DNA from: Enterobacter sp. Cy-643
Lineage (GTDB): Bacteria > Pseudomonadota > Gammaproteobacteria > Enterobacterales > Enterobacteriaceae
NCBI RefSeq assembly: GCF_011752815.1
Contig: NZ_VWWV01000003.1
Span: 496,001-560,000 of the forward strand
Length of the DNA stretch: 64,000 bases
Direction: 5' to 3'
The translations under genes were made by a program, and so were the position numbers. Position 1 is the stretch's first letter. Each line of letters starts with the position of its first letter. The notes below the pieces were generated by a model. The model made no database searches. It worked only from the letters and a program-made list of their open reading frames with translations, and was not told the origin of the DNA. This document shows, one piece after another, positions 1-8,449 of this stretch.

Positions 1-1
1 C

Positions 2-367
2 GCGCGCTCCATTGGTCTTAACCCGCTGTGGCTCAAGGGATTATTCTTTACCCTGCTGTCGGCTACCACCGTGGCGGCGCTGCAAACCGTTGGCGCGTTC
101 CTGGTGATTTGCATGGTGGTCACGCCGGGCGCAACGGCTTATCTGCTGACGGATCGCTTTCCCAGGTTGTTGATCATTTCCGTTACGTTAGGCACTTTTA
201 CCAGCGCATTTGGCACCTGGATAAGCTATTTCCTCGACGGTGCCACCGGCGGCATTATCGTTGTGCTGCAAACGCTTATTTTCCTGCTGACCTTCGTGTT
301 TGCCCCCAAACACGGCCTGCTGGCTAGTCGTCGGCGCGCGCGCCTGAGCCTGGAGCAAACGCCATGA
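2..367 (+). CDS. sitC: SitC-type Mn2+/Fe2+ ABC transporter permease, 3' part
   Basis: This is the C-terminal part of a metal-type ABC permease of the ABC-3 family (SitC/YfeC); the start lies left of the window. The visible ~121 residues hold several hydrophobic membrane segments, including a run with GAFLVICMVVTPGATAYLLT that is typical of the second half of these permeases. In the SitABCD system two inner-membrane permeases pair with a periplasmic binding protein and an ATPase to import manganese or ferrous iron. The stop overlaps the ATG of the next gene (ATGA, 364-367), so the two permeases are translationally coupled. Any Fur or MntR operator would lie outside the window. Family is certain; substrate is inferred. 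Confidence 0.85.
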   Translation, partial: ARSIGLNPLWLKGLFFTLLSATTVAALQTVGAFLVICMVVTPGATAYLLTDRFPRLLIISVTLGTFTSAFGTWISYFLDGATGGIIVVLQTLIFLLTFVFAPKHGLLASRRRARLSLEQTP

Positions 368-1212
368 GCCTGTTAGACACGCTGCTTTCCCCCTTCCAGT
401 TTGGCTTTATGATCAACGCCCTGGCCATGACCACGCTGGTCGCCATTCCGTGTGCGCTGCTCTCCTGCTTCCTGGTGCTAAAAGGCTGGGCGCTGATGGG
501 GGACGCGATGAGCCACGCGGTCTTCCCCGGCGTGGTGATCGCCTGGATGGTCGGCCTGCCGCTGGGCCTCGGCGCGTTCGTGGCCGGGCTGTTTTGCGCC
601 TTCGCCACCGGCTACCTGCAGGACAACAGCCGCATCAAGCGCGACACGGTGATGGGCATCGTTTTTTCCGGCATGTTTGGCGCCGGCCTGGTACTTTACG
701 TCTACCTAAAACCGGATATTCATCTCGACCACATTCTGTTTGGCGATATGCTGGGCGTGAGCAGCAGCGATATCCTACAAACTGGCATTATTGTGCTGCT
801 AACGGCGATTATTGTGACGCTAAAATGGCGGGATCTGCTGCTACATGCATTCGACCCGATTCAGGCCCAGGTTTCCGGCCTGAACGTGAAGCTGCTGAAC
901 TACGGTCTGCTCTGCCTGGTTTCGCTGACCATCGTCGCGGCGCTGAAGGCGGTGGGGATTATCCTCGCGATATCCCTGCTTATCGCGCCAGGCGCTATCG
1001 CTTCGCTGCTAACCCGCACCTTTAAAGGCATGATGCTGGTCGCTCTTGTGCAGGCCATCGTGACGTCGTTCCTTGGCGTCTACCTTTCATTCTTTATCGA
1101 CAGCGCCCCCGCGCCGACCATCGTTGTGCTTTCTGCGCTGGTCTTCATCGCCGCCTTTATCCGGGCGACAATCAAACAGCGGCGCATGGAAGCGATGAGC
1201 GAACCATTCTGA
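364..1212 (+). CDS. sitD: SitD-type Mn2+/Fe2+ ABC transporter permease
   Basis: A full-length 282-residue inner-membrane permease of the ABC-3 metal family, with about eight hydrophobic segments. The early segment LSCFLVLKGWALMGDAMSHAVFPG contains the conserved GDAxSHAxxPG motif (split here: LKGWALMGDA then MSHAVFPG). It is the last gene of the sit operon, following sitC with a 4-nt ATGA overlap. It should form the heteromeric translocation channel with SitC. No clear terminator follows; the next gene is an unrelated RpiR regulator 78 bp downstream. Assignment of Mn2+ versus Fe2+ comes from the family, not from residues seen here. Confidence 0.88.
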   Translation: MSLLDTLLSPFQFGFMINALAMTTLVAIPCALLSCFLVLKGWALMGDAMSHAVFPGVVIAWMVGLPLGLGAFVAGLFCAFATGYLQDNSRIKRDTVMGIVFSGMFGAGLVLYVYLKPDIHLDHILFGDMLGVSSSDILQTGIIVLLTAIIVTLKWRDLLLHAFDPIQAQVSGLNVKLLNYGLLCLVSLTIVAALKAVGIILAISLLIAPGAIASLLTRTFKGMMLVALVQAIVTSFLGVYLSFFIDSAPAPTIVVLSALVFIAAFIRATIKQRRMEAMSEPF

Positions 1213-1245
1213 ATCCACGTGAAGCGACCCGGGTAACGGTTTTAT

Positions 1246-1258
1246 GGTACAAAGTACC
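1246..1258. promoter_or_regulatory. Palindrome GGTACAAAGTACC, candidate operator
   Basis: A 5-bp-arm palindrome (GGTAC-AAA-GTACC) lies 33 bp before the RpiR-type regulator start, and its right half recurs as ACAAGTACC at 1271-1279. This could be an autoregulatory site. It is seen directly, but the binding protein is a guess. Confidence 0.3.
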
Positions 1259-1290
1259 TTCTCTTTATGCACAAGTACCAGGGTCGCGCC

Positions 1291-2154
1291 ATGAGCTACA
1301 CCATCGATATTATCTCCTGCATCACCGATCGTTTCGTTGAGCTGACCGCCACCGAAAAGCGCATCGCGCAGTTTATTCTGGACGACGTGCAAACCGCCGC
1401 GGCGCTGCCCATTTCGGAAATGGCGCGCCAGACGCAAACCAGCCAGGCGTCAATAACCCGCTTTGCCCGCGCCATCGGCTGCAAGGACGTACGCGAACTG
1501 AAGGTCAAACTCGCCCAGTCTCTGGCGGTAGGGCAGCGCTTTATTCTCGATGTGCCGGACCTCGAAGGCGTGCAGGGGATCTACGAAACCATCATCAACG
1601 TGCTGGATATCAACCGCCGCGCGCTAAACCCGGAGTCACTCAACAAGGCCGTAACCTGGCTGAGCAATGCGCGCCAGATTCTGGCGTTGGGCATGGGCGG
1701 CGGGTCAACAATTTGCGCGCAGGAGCTACAGTTCCGCCTGTTTCGCCTCGGACTGCCGGTGGTGAGCCAGAGCGATGGCCTGCTGGCAAGAATGATGGCG
1801 GCGTCAGTGGCCTCCAACGATGTGGTGGTGGCGCTATCGTTGGGAGGCTATACGCCGGAGGTGGTGGAGAGCGCGGCTATTGCGCGCCAGTATGGCGCAA
1901 AGATCATCGCCATTACCCCGCAGGGAACCCCGCTGGCCGAACAGGCGGACATCGTGCTGCCGCTGATTATTCGTGAAAACGACTACATTTTTAAGCCGAG
2001 CACTTCGCGTTACGCCATGCTGGCGATGATTGATGTATTGGCCACCGAACTGGCGATGGCCAACAAAAGCCAGGCGAAGGACCGGCTGCGCCGCATCAAG
2101 CTGGCGCTGGACAGCCATCGCGGCGGGGCAGACAGGCAGCCGCTGGGCGATTAA
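1291..2154 (+). CDS. MurR/RpiR family transcriptional regulator (HTH + SIS)
   Basis: A 287-residue regulator with an N-terminal HTH_6 domain (about residues 1-75, containing the TATEKRIAQFI and SQASITRFARAIG helices) and a C-terminal SIS sugar-phosphate-binding domain (about 120-255, with LGMGGGSTI and VVVALSLGGYTPE). RpiR proteins usually sense a phosphosugar or a related catabolite and control the adjacent operon. Here the neighbours are RidA, a D-aminoacylase and a PLP D-amino-acid deaminase, so the likely regulon is D-amino-acid derivative catabolism. The ATG at 1291 is preferred because the conserved SYTIDII N-terminus begins there; an upstream ATG at 1267 adds eight residues. Its stop overlaps that of the convergent RidA gene in the tetranucleotide TTAA. 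Confidence 0.85.
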   Translation: MSYTIDIISCITDRFVELTATEKRIAQFILDDVQTAAALPISEMARQTQTSQASITRFARAIGCKDVRELKVKLAQSLAVGQRFILDVPDLEGVQGIYETIINVLDINRRALNPESLNKAVTWLSNARQILALGMGGGSTICAQELQFRLFRLGLPVVSQSDGLLARMMAASVASNDVVVALSLGGYTPEVVESAAIARQYGAKIIAITPQGTPLAEQADIVLPLIIRENDYIFKPSTSRYAMLAMIDVLATELAMANKSQAKDRLRRIKLALDSHRGGADRQPLGD

Positions 2155-2543
2155 CCCCGGTCGGCGCGGTAGCAGGTCACATCCACCTCAACTTTACAGT
2201 CCACCACCAGATCCGCCACGCAGCAAACGCGGGCTGGCGGATGGTCACCGAAGAACTCCCGGAACACTTTATTGAAGGACTGGAAATAGCGGGCATCAGT
2301 CAGGTACACCTTCACGTGGACCACGTCAGCGAGGGTGTAGCCCGCTTCGGTCATGATATCCACACAGTTCTGAATCGCCAGCCGAGACTGGTCGACAATC
2401 CCGCCCTCAACCACTTCGCCGTCTTTCATCGGCGTCTGGCCGGACACATACAGCCACCCGGCTGCCTCAACGGCTTTGGCAAAAGGCAGGGGCTGCCCGC
2501 CGGTGCCGGTGCTGCCGCCCACGCCATAACGTTTAATGCTCAT
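2151..2543 (-). CDS. RidA family protein (enamine/imine deaminase)
   Basis: A 130-residue RidA (YjgF/YER057c/UK114) protein. The family hydrolyses reactive enamine and imine intermediates, such as those released by PLP-dependent amino acid deaminases. Conserved features are LYVSGQTP, the long VVHVKVYLTD strand, the catalytic-type arginine in HPPARVCCVADL and the acidic residue in KVEVDVTCY. It lies between an RpiR regulator and a D-aminoacylase and near a D-amino-acid deaminase, a setting in which an imine-detoxifying partner makes sense. The second of two adjacent ATG codons (2543) has the better spacing from AAGGAG. A lineage-specific paralogue is more likely than the housekeeping ridA. Confidence 0.85.
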   Translation of the reverse strand: MSIKRYGVGGSTGTGGQPLPFAKAVEAAGWLYVSGQTPMKDGEVVEGGIVDQSRLAIQNCVDIMTEAGYTLADVVHVKVYLTDARYFQSFNKVFREFFGDHPPARVCCVADLVVDCKVEVDVTCYRADRG

Positions 2544-2567
2544 CATTGCTCCTTGTTGATCGGTTTA

Positions 2568-2740
2568 CCCTCACCCTAACCCTCTCCCTGAAAGGGAAAG
2601 GGGACAAACTTTCAGTCCGGGAACAACTTCACCTCTCCTCATTGGGCAGAGGGCCGGAGTGAGGAAAAAGAAAAAATCTAATCCCAAATTCACGCTTGTT
2701 TTCCCCCTCTCCCCTCTGGGGAGAGGCCGGGGTGAGGGGC
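2568..2740. repeat. BIME-like palindromic repeat cluster 1
   Basis: Three units of the CCCTCACCC/GGGAGAGGG palindromic element lie between the RidA and D-aminoacylase genes. The first reads CCCTCACCCTAACCCTCTCC and the last ends GGGAGAGGCCGGGGTGAGGG, so the outer units face each other. Such units can fold in RNA and often protect upstream mRNA or end transcription. Confidence 0.85.
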
Positions 2741-2745
2741 TAAAT

Positions 2746-4182
2746 TCACTTCTGCCGACGCAGAAATCGCCCAGCTCGACCAATCACCTTCTGCTCGAGC
2801 CCATAGCTCATCACGCCATTCACCATTACCGCCTCAATACCCGCCGCAGGCTGCTTCGGGTTACTGAAGCTCGCGACGTCGCGTACGGTCAGCGGGTCGA
2901 ACAACACCAGGTCAGCATAATAGCCACGCTTCACCAGGCCCCGTTCGGGCAACTGGAACCGCGCCGCCGACATTCCCGTCATCTTATGCACCGCCTGCGT
3001 CAGCGGGAAAAGCTTCTCGTCACGGCTATAATGACCCAGCACGCGCGGGAACGCGCCCCACAGGCGGGGATGCGGCATTGGGTCGTTCGGTAAACCGTCT
3101 GACCCGACCATCGTTGCCGGGTAGCGCAGCACGCGCCGCACGTCCTGCTCGTCCATGTTGTAGTAAATCGCCCCCGCGGGCATCAGTAATTTTCCCGCTT
3201 CGTGCAGTGTCATCGACCAGTCGTCAGCAATTTGTTTCAGCGACCGACCGGCAACCTCCGGATGCGGTTCAGACCAGGTAATTACGATCTCGAACTCGTC
3301 GGTTATCTGCTTCATGTCCAGCGTTGAAGAGCTGGCGGAATAAGGGTAACAGTCGCAGGAGACATCCTGCTGTTCGCGGACTTTGTCGAACAGCCTTAGC
3401 GTTTCAACCGTGCGGCCCCAGTTTTTCGCCCCGGCGCATTTGTGGTGCGACACCACAACCGGCACTTTCCCGTGGCGGCCAATGCGGAAAGCCTCATCCA
3501 GCGCCTCAAGAATCGGCTCAAACTCGGAGCGCAAATGGGTGGTGTAAATCCCCTTCTCCGCCGCCAGCTCCTCGGCCAGCGCCATCACCTCTTCGGTAGT
3601 GGACTGAAACGCGCTGGCATAGGCCAGGCCGGTGCTCAGCCCCAGCGCCCCCTGCTGCAGCGCCTGCTTTAGCTGGCCGCGCATGGCGAGAATCTCCGCT
3701 TCCGTCGCCGGGCGGAACAAATCATCCATCTGGTTATTGCGCAGCGCGGTATGGCCAACCAGCGTGCCCACGTTAATGGCCGGGCGAGCCTGCTCCACGG
3801 CTTGCGCGTAGGCTTCGACGGTGGGATAGATAAACTGGTGCGCTTCCCCCAGCAGATTCATCGGGTCGGGCACCTCCGAGTTGATCGTTGCCCCCGCCGC
3901 ACTGATGCCGCAGTTGCCGACGATCGCCGTGGTAATACCCTGGCTAATCTTCGGCAGATATTCAGGAAAACGGATCACGTTAATGTCGTCGTGCGTGTGA
4001 ACATCAATAAACCCCGGCGCTAATACCCGCCCGCAGCCGTCTATTTCATGCGCGGCCTCGCCGGAAATACCCGGCGCAATATCGGCGATTCGGTCGCCCA
4101 GCACCGCCACATCGGCCAGATATTCCGCGCCGCCGGAGCCGTCAATCACGGTGACATTCCTGAAGAGATAATCGAACTTCAT
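2746..4182 (-). CDS. N-acyl-D-amino-acid deacylase (D-aminoacylase)
   Basis: A 478-residue amidohydrolase-superfamily enzyme of the D-aminoacylase type, which removes the acyl group from N-acyl-D-amino acids. Metal-site motifs are visible: HTHDD near residue 67, the cysteine in GNCG, THLRSE, VSHHKCAG and the aspartate in GSDG. The 3' end has the short DLVLFDP beta-sandwich signature of this superfamily. The start at 4182 (MKFDYLF) follows a GAGG ribosome site and matches the usual N-terminus; an in-frame ATG at 4224 lacks such a site. It is divergent from the D-amino-acid deaminase across a 202-bp AT-rich spacer. The pair suggests stepwise deacylation then deamination. The actual substrate is unknown. 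Confidence 0.88.
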   Translation of the reverse strand: MKFDYLFRNVTVIDGSGGAEYLADVAVLGDRIADIAPGISGEAAHEIDGCGRVLAPGFIDVHTHDDINVIRFPEYLPKISQGITTAIVGNCGISAAGATINSEVPDPMNLLGEAHQFIYPTVEAYAQAVEQARPAINVGTLVGHTALRNNQMDDLFRPATEAEILAMRGQLKQALQQGALGLSTGLAYASAFQSTTEEVMALAEELAAEKGIYTTHLRSEFEPILEALDEAFRIGRHGKVPVVVSHHKCAGAKNWGRTVETLRLFDKVREQQDVSCDCYPYSASSSTLDMKQITDEFEIVITWSEPHPEVAGRSLKQIADDWSMTLHEAGKLLMPAGAIYYNMDEQDVRRVLRYPATMVGSDGLPNDPMPHPRLWGAFPRVLGHYSRDEKLFPLTQAVHKMTGMSAARFQLPERGLVKRGYYADLVLFDPLTVRDVASFSNPKQPAAGIEAVMVNGVMSYGLEQKVIGRAGRFLRRQK

Positions 4183-4274
4183 CTGCGCCTCACGCCAGTC
4201 ATAATCTGCGTGCAAGTTAACCATTTACAAGCCATAAAAACAGTGAAAAACTAAACAAAACCCTTGCAAATCAA

Positions 4275-4347
4275 TGATACTTTTATTCATAAATTTTATG
4301 GAAAGACAATAATTTATATAAATAACATCAAGTTAAAATTGATACTT
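4275..4347. promoter_or_regulatory. Divergent promoter spacer with repeated TGATACTT
   Basis: The AT-rich spacer between the divergent deacylase and deaminase genes contains two direct copies of TGATACTT (4275-4282 and 4340-4347), 65 bp apart. They could be regulator half-sites. A strong GGAGG (4371-4375) precedes the deaminase ATG. The repeats are seen; regulatory function is inferred. Confidence 0.3.
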
Positions 4348-4384
4348 ACTCTGAAAGAAAGAATATCCCCGGAGGAAATACGTT

Positions 4385-5605
4385 ATGAAATACCAGGAAA
4401 TTAACCTCGTACCCCATAAGTCCGCCCTCATACATTCCCCTGCCAATGTCCTCAACGAAGACGTCTGTTTGCCCGCCGCGCTGATCAAAAAATCAGCGCT
4501 GAAGAACAACATCCGGTGGATGCAGGCCTACGCCGATGCGCGCGGCGTTTCGCTGGCACCGCACGGGAAAACCACCATGACGCCGTGGATCTTCCAGCAG
4601 CAGCAAAAGGCGGGCGCGTGGGCCATCGGCGTAGGCAGCGCATGGCAGGCCAGCATCGCGATGTCCGCGGGCATCGAACGCGTGCTGATGGTTAACCAAC
4701 TGGTAGGCAAAGCGAACATCACGCTGGTGTCCCAGCTGAAACATAAACACACCGCCGTCGACTACATCTGCTGCGTGGACAGCGAAGCAAACGCCCGCAC
4801 CCTGTCGGCCTTCTTTAGCCAGCAGGGGCAAAGGCTCGACGTGCTGATTGAGCTTGGCGTGCCGGGTGGCCGCTGCGGCTGTCGCAGCCCGGAACAAGCG
4901 CTGGCGCTGGCGAAGTTGGTGGCAGAATTACCCGGCCTGACTTTACGCGGCCTGGAGCTGTACGAAGGCGTGCTGCACGGTGAGAATCCGCAGCCAAAAA
5001 TAGAAGCGCTACTGCAAGAGGCGGCCGTATTAGCCTGCCGGATGGAACGCTATGTTGATGGCGAATTCCTGCTCACCGGCGCGGGTTCTGTCTGGTATGA
5101 CGTGGTGTGCAATATCTGGCTCGCCGCAGAAAAACCGGCCAACTGTCGCATTGCGATCCGCCCCGGCTGCTACATCACTCACGACGGCGGAATTTATCAG
5201 GAAGCCCAGGATCAGCTGATGGCGCGCGATCGGATCGCCTGCGATCTTGGCGGCGATCTGGTTTCCGCCCTGGAGCTGGTAGCGATGGTGCAGTCGGTCC
5301 CGGAAAGCGATCGGGCGATTGTGAATTTTGGCAAGCGCGACAGCGCATTTGATGCCGGTCTGCCACAGCCGATAGCCCACTATCGCCAGGGCAAGCCGCT
5401 GGCTTCGCCCTCAGAAACCATCGAAACCACCGGAATTATGGATCAGCATGCCATGTTGAAATTCAAGCCGGGCGCGGATGTGCAGGTTGGGGATATTCTG
5501 GTGTTCAGCACCTCTCACCCGTGCCTGACGTTTGATAAGTGGAAGGCGCTGCTGCTGGTGGACGACGAATATAACGTGCTGGATGAGTTAGAGACGGCGT
5601 TCTAG
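4385..5605 (+). CDS. PLP-dependent D-amino-acid deaminase (DSD1/alanine-racemase fold)
   Basis: A 406-residue protein of the alanine-racemase-fold D-serine dehydratase / D-threonine aldolase group (often annotated amino acid deaminase). The N-terminal TIM-barrel domain carries SLAPHGKTTMTP, whose lysine is the expected PLP Schiff-base residue; the C-terminal beta domain ends with a TSHPCLTFDKW segment typical of metal-dependent D-serine dehydratases. The expected reaction is elimination and deamination of a D-hydroxy amino acid to a 2-oxo acid, producing an enamine that RidA could clear. The start is fixed by GGAGGAAATACGTT just before the ATG. Its neighbours (RpiR regulator, RidA, D-aminoacylase) support a shared D-amino-acid pathway. 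Substrate specificity cannot be read from sequence. Confidence 0.82.
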   Translation: MKYQEINLVPHKSALIHSPANVLNEDVCLPAALIKKSALKNNIRWMQAYADARGVSLAPHGKTTMTPWIFQQQQKAGAWAIGVGSAWQASIAMSAGIERVLMVNQLVGKANITLVSQLKHKHTAVDYICCVDSEANARTLSAFFSQQGQRLDVLIELGVPGGRCGCRSPEQALALAKLVAELPGLTLRGLELYEGVLHGENPQPKIEALLQEAAVLACRMERYVDGEFLLTGAGSVWYDVVCNIWLAAEKPANCRIAIRPGCYITHDGGIYQEAQDQLMARDRIACDLGGDLVSALELVAMVQSVPESDRAIVNFGKRDSAFDAGLPQPIAHYRQGKPLASPSETIETTGIMDQHAMLKFKPGADVQVGDILVFSTSHPCLTFDKWKALLLVDDEYNVLDELETAF

Positions 5606-5611
5606 ATCTTA

Positions 5612-5711
5612 CCCTCACCCTAACCCTCTCCCTGGAAGGGAGAGGGGATAAAAACCACTCACTTACCTAAATTCCCCCTCTCCCCTCTGGGGAGAAAGCC
5701 GGTGTGAGGGG
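5612..5711. repeat. BIME-like palindromic repeat cluster 2
   Basis: Two facing units of the same palindromic element as at 2568-2740 lie in the convergent gap between the deaminase and the PTS IIC gene. The first begins CCCTCACCCTAACCCTC and the second ends in a degenerate GGAGAAAGCCGGTGTGAGGG. The position between convergent genes suits a transcription-ending role. Confidence 0.85.
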
Positions 5712-5730
5712 CTGAAGGACAACAGAAAAT

Positions 5731-7059
5731 TTACTTCGCCTCGGCCAACGCCTTAGCCCTCTCCTCTTCTTCCTTCTGCTGAAGCTCGGTTTCCAGCATC
5801 TTCTTCTCGTACACCTTAAAGAACGGGTAATAGATCGCCAGTGAAATAAAGAAGCAGATAAACACCAGGCCGCAGGCAATCAGGTTCCAGTTGGTGGTGA
5901 TCAGCGCCCCCAGCGGAGCCGGAACGGTAAACGGCGGCTTCACCATCATCCGTGGGATCAGCCCGCTAATAGTGAACAGATACACCACCACGGTATTCAC
6001 CATTGGCGCCAGAATAAACGGGATCGCGAGGATCGGATTCATTACGATCGGCGCGCCGAAAATCATCGGCTCATTGATGTTAAACAGCCCCGGGATAAAC
6101 GACAGTTTACCCAGCTGCTTCAGGTAGATAACCCGCGAGCGGATAAACAGCACCACCAGCGCAAGCGTTGAGCCGGTGCCGCCCATCTGCGCATACCACT
6201 GGAAGAACTGCTCGGTGAAGATGTTCGGCAGCTCATAGGCGCTGACGCCGGACTGGAACAGCTCCATATTCTGCACAATCGCCTGATCCCACAGCGGGCG
6301 GATCAGCGGCCCCATCACCGCATGGCCGTGGATCCCCAGCACCCAGAACACGTCGATAAAGAACTGGGTCACAATCCCGCCAAACAGGTTGGTGCCGGTC
6401 ATAAAGCCCTTCAGCGGCATAATGATGTAGCTGATGATGGCGTTGATATCAATGTTCAGGAAGTGGCGAGGGATCCAGAACACCAGCACCACGGCAAGCG
6501 TCGGGAACAGCGCCGAAAACGAGCTGGCCACCACCGGCGGCACGCCCGCCGGCATTTTGATTTCAATATTGCGAACTTTGATAAACCGGTAAATCTCAAT
6601 GGCAATCAGCGAAGAGATAATCGCCCCGAACAGCCCCTGAGAACTCAGCGAAGTGATGGGAATGTAGCGCCCCGCCACCGCCTCACCCGCCACGGTTACG
6701 CCCTGCTTAATGTTCACCGGCACAATCATCAGCAGCGTCGCCAGCATCGCCAGCAGGCCGCTGGTAATGTCATTCAGCTTGTAGCTTTTGCCGAGGAACG
6801 AGCCGATGGTAAACGCGGCGTACAGCGACATCAGCCCGACGGTAAAGCGGAACGGCACGTCCAGCATATCGCGCCACGGCGCAATAAAATCCATGTAGCC
6901 CTTAATCGGGATGTTCAGCAAAATCACGAAAAAAGAGCCGACAATGGTCAGCGGCAGAATCGAAATAAGCCCGTTACGAATCGCCTGCATATGCCGCTGG
7001 TTACCGATAGCATTCGCCACCGGCATTAGCTTTTCAGCCAGCTTATCGAAGCTCGACAT
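5731..7059 (-). CDS. PTS lactose/cellobiose-family IIC permease
   Basis: A 442-residue membrane subunit of a lactose/cellobiose-family phosphotransferase system, with about ten hydrophobic segments. Family landmarks include LFGGIVTQFFIDVFWVLGIHGH and the FNINEPMIFGAPIV motif of the sugar site. It should translocate and, with IIB, phosphorylate a beta-glucoside disaccharide. The C-terminus is a charged tail rich in E, K and A. The ATG at 7059 is preferred: it has GAGGGGA upstream and begins MSSFDKLAEKL. A 17-nt overlap with the preceding glucosidase gene indicates one operon (IIB, glucosidase, IIC). No IIA gene is present nearby. Confidence 0.88.
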   Translation of the reverse strand: MSSFDKLAEKLMPVANAIGNQRHMQAIRNGLISILPLTIVGSFFVILLNIPIKGYMDFIAPWRDMLDVPFRFTVGLMSLYAAFTIGSFLGKSYKLNDITSGLLAMLATLLMIVPVNIKQGVTVAGEAVAGRYIPITSLSSQGLFGAIISSLIAIEIYRFIKVRNIEIKMPAGVPPVVASSFSALFPTLAVVLVFWIPRHFLNIDINAIISYIIMPLKGFMTGTNLFGGIVTQFFIDVFWVLGIHGHAVMGPLIRPLWDQAIVQNMELFQSGVSAYELPNIFTEQFFQWYAQMGGTGSTLALVVLFIRSRVIYLKQLGKLSFIPGLFNINEPMIFGAPIVMNPILAIPFILAPMVNTVVVYLFTISGLIPRMMVKPPFTVPAPLGALITTNWNLIACGLVFICFFISLAIYYPFFKVYEKKMLETELQQKEEEERAKALAEAK

Positions 7060-8449
7060 GTTCTGTCCCCTCAAACCCGTTGTGCTCAATCACGGCGCTG
7101 AACCAGCGCCCGGACTTTTTCAGCGAACGCTGCTGGGTCGCTAAATCCAGCCGGTAGAAGCCGTAGCGGTTTTTATAGGCGTTCTGCCACGACCAGCAGT
7201 CGATGAAGGTCCACATCTGGTAGCCCAGACACTGGCTGCCCTCCGCCATCGCTTTGTGCAGCCACGCCAAATGCTCCTGAAGAAACTCAATGCGGTAATC
7301 GTCCTGTACTTCCCCGTCCACCATGAACTGCTCTTCATCCATAATGCCGATCCCGTTCTCGGAGACGAACCACGGCAGGTTGCCGTAACGTTCTTTCACC
7401 AGCATGGCGATGTCGTACAGCGCGGGCGGGTAAATCTCGATGCCGCGCGAGGTATTCATCCGCCGCCCCGGCATCACGTACTCTTCAAAAAAGCGCTCCG
7501 GCACAAATCCGTGGGGCTCTTCAAGCAGCGTCTCACGCGCTTTCACCCGGCGTGGGCGATAGTAGTTAATCCCCAGCAAATCGACGCGGGTCGCGGCAAT
7601 CAGCTCGCAATCCCCCGGCGCCGTCTTCGGCAGTACGTCATATTCTTTCAGCAACGCCACCAGCTCGGCAGGGTAGCGCCCAACCAGCATCGGCTCGTTA
7701 ATGCTGCGCGTATAGAACAGGTCGGCCATCTCCGCCGCCCGCCGATCTTCCGGGCTGTCGCTGCGCGGGTACACGGGAATGACATCCATGATGATGCCAA
7801 TCTGCCCTTCAAGATCCAGCTCACGCCAGGCGGCGACCGCTTTGCAGTGGGCAATAACAATGTGGTGCAGCACCTGAGCCGCACGGCGGAAATCCGTGAC
7901 GTAAGGATAATGGCGAGGATGCAAATAGCCCGCTTCGGCGGGAATAAGCGGCTCGTTGAAGGTGAACCAGTAGCGTACCCGGTCGCCGAACAGGCGGTAG
8001 CAAATCCCCGCGTAGCGAGCGAAAGCGTCCACCACTTCCCGGTTCTCAAACCCGCCCTTGGCCTGCAGCACCAGCGGCATATCAAAATGGTAGAGATTGA
8101 TAAAAGGCTCAATGCCCTGGCGAATCAGCTCATCAATCACATCGTTATAAAACTGCACGGCAAGAGGATTAACTTCCCCGTCGCCGTCGGGGATCAGGCG
8201 AGACCAGGAAATCGACGTACGGAAAGAATTCAGGCCAATGTTTTTCGCCAGCTGAATATCTTCCCGCCAGCGCTGATAAAACGTGGAAGTCTCGTCAGAG
8301 GTGACGCCGTCATAAAAACGGGCGTTAAACTCATGCGAGGCGAAATCCCAGATATTATCCCCCTTACCATCGCCCTCAACTCGCCCCTCTGACTGCGTGG
8401 CGCTGGTCGCCGTACCCCACCAAAATTTTTCGGGAAAGCGGTATTTCAT
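7043..8449 (-). CDS. Glycoside hydrolase family 1, 6-phospho-beta-glucosidase
   Basis: A 468-residue GH1 enzyme of BglA/AscB type that would cleave the phosphorylated disaccharide delivered by the adjacent PTS. The acid/base glutamate is E166 in TFNEP and the nucleophile is E364 in SENG. The N-terminus FPEKFWWGTATSATQSEG is the standard GH1 start. It overlaps the IIB gene by 4 nt upstream and the IIC gene by 17 nt downstream, so all three are translationally coupled. The aglycone or sugar partner cannot be told from the sequence; cellobiose, arbutin or salicin-type substrates are possible. Confidence 0.88.
   Translation of the reverse strand: MKYRFPEKFWWGTATSATQSEGRVEGDGKGDNIWDFASHEFNARFYDGVTSDETSTFYQRWREDIQLAKNIGLNSFRTSISWSRLIPDGDGEVNPLAVQFYNDVIDELIRQGIEPFINLYHFDMPLVLQAKGGFENREVVDAFARYAGICYRLFGDRVRYWFTFNEPLIPAEAGYLHPRHYPYVTDFRRAAQVLHHIVIAHCKAVAAWRELDLEGQIGIIMDVIPVYPRSDSPEDRRAAEMADLFYTRSINEPMLVGRYPAELVALLKEYDVLPKTAPGDCELIAATRVDLLGINYYRPRRVKARETLLEEPHGFVPERFFEEYVMPGRRMNTSRGIEIYPPALYDIAMLVKERYGNLPWFVSENGIGIMDEEQFMVDGEVQDDYRIEFLQEHLAWLHKAMAEGSQCLGYQMWTFIDCWSWQNAYKNRYGFYRLDLATQQRSLKKSGRWFSAVIEHNGFEGTEHVELR

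Noticed and set aside
7256-8392. 378-codon plus-strand frame opposite the phospho-beta-glucosidase
   Set aside because: Antisense shadow of a clear GH1 gene with both catalytic glutamates.
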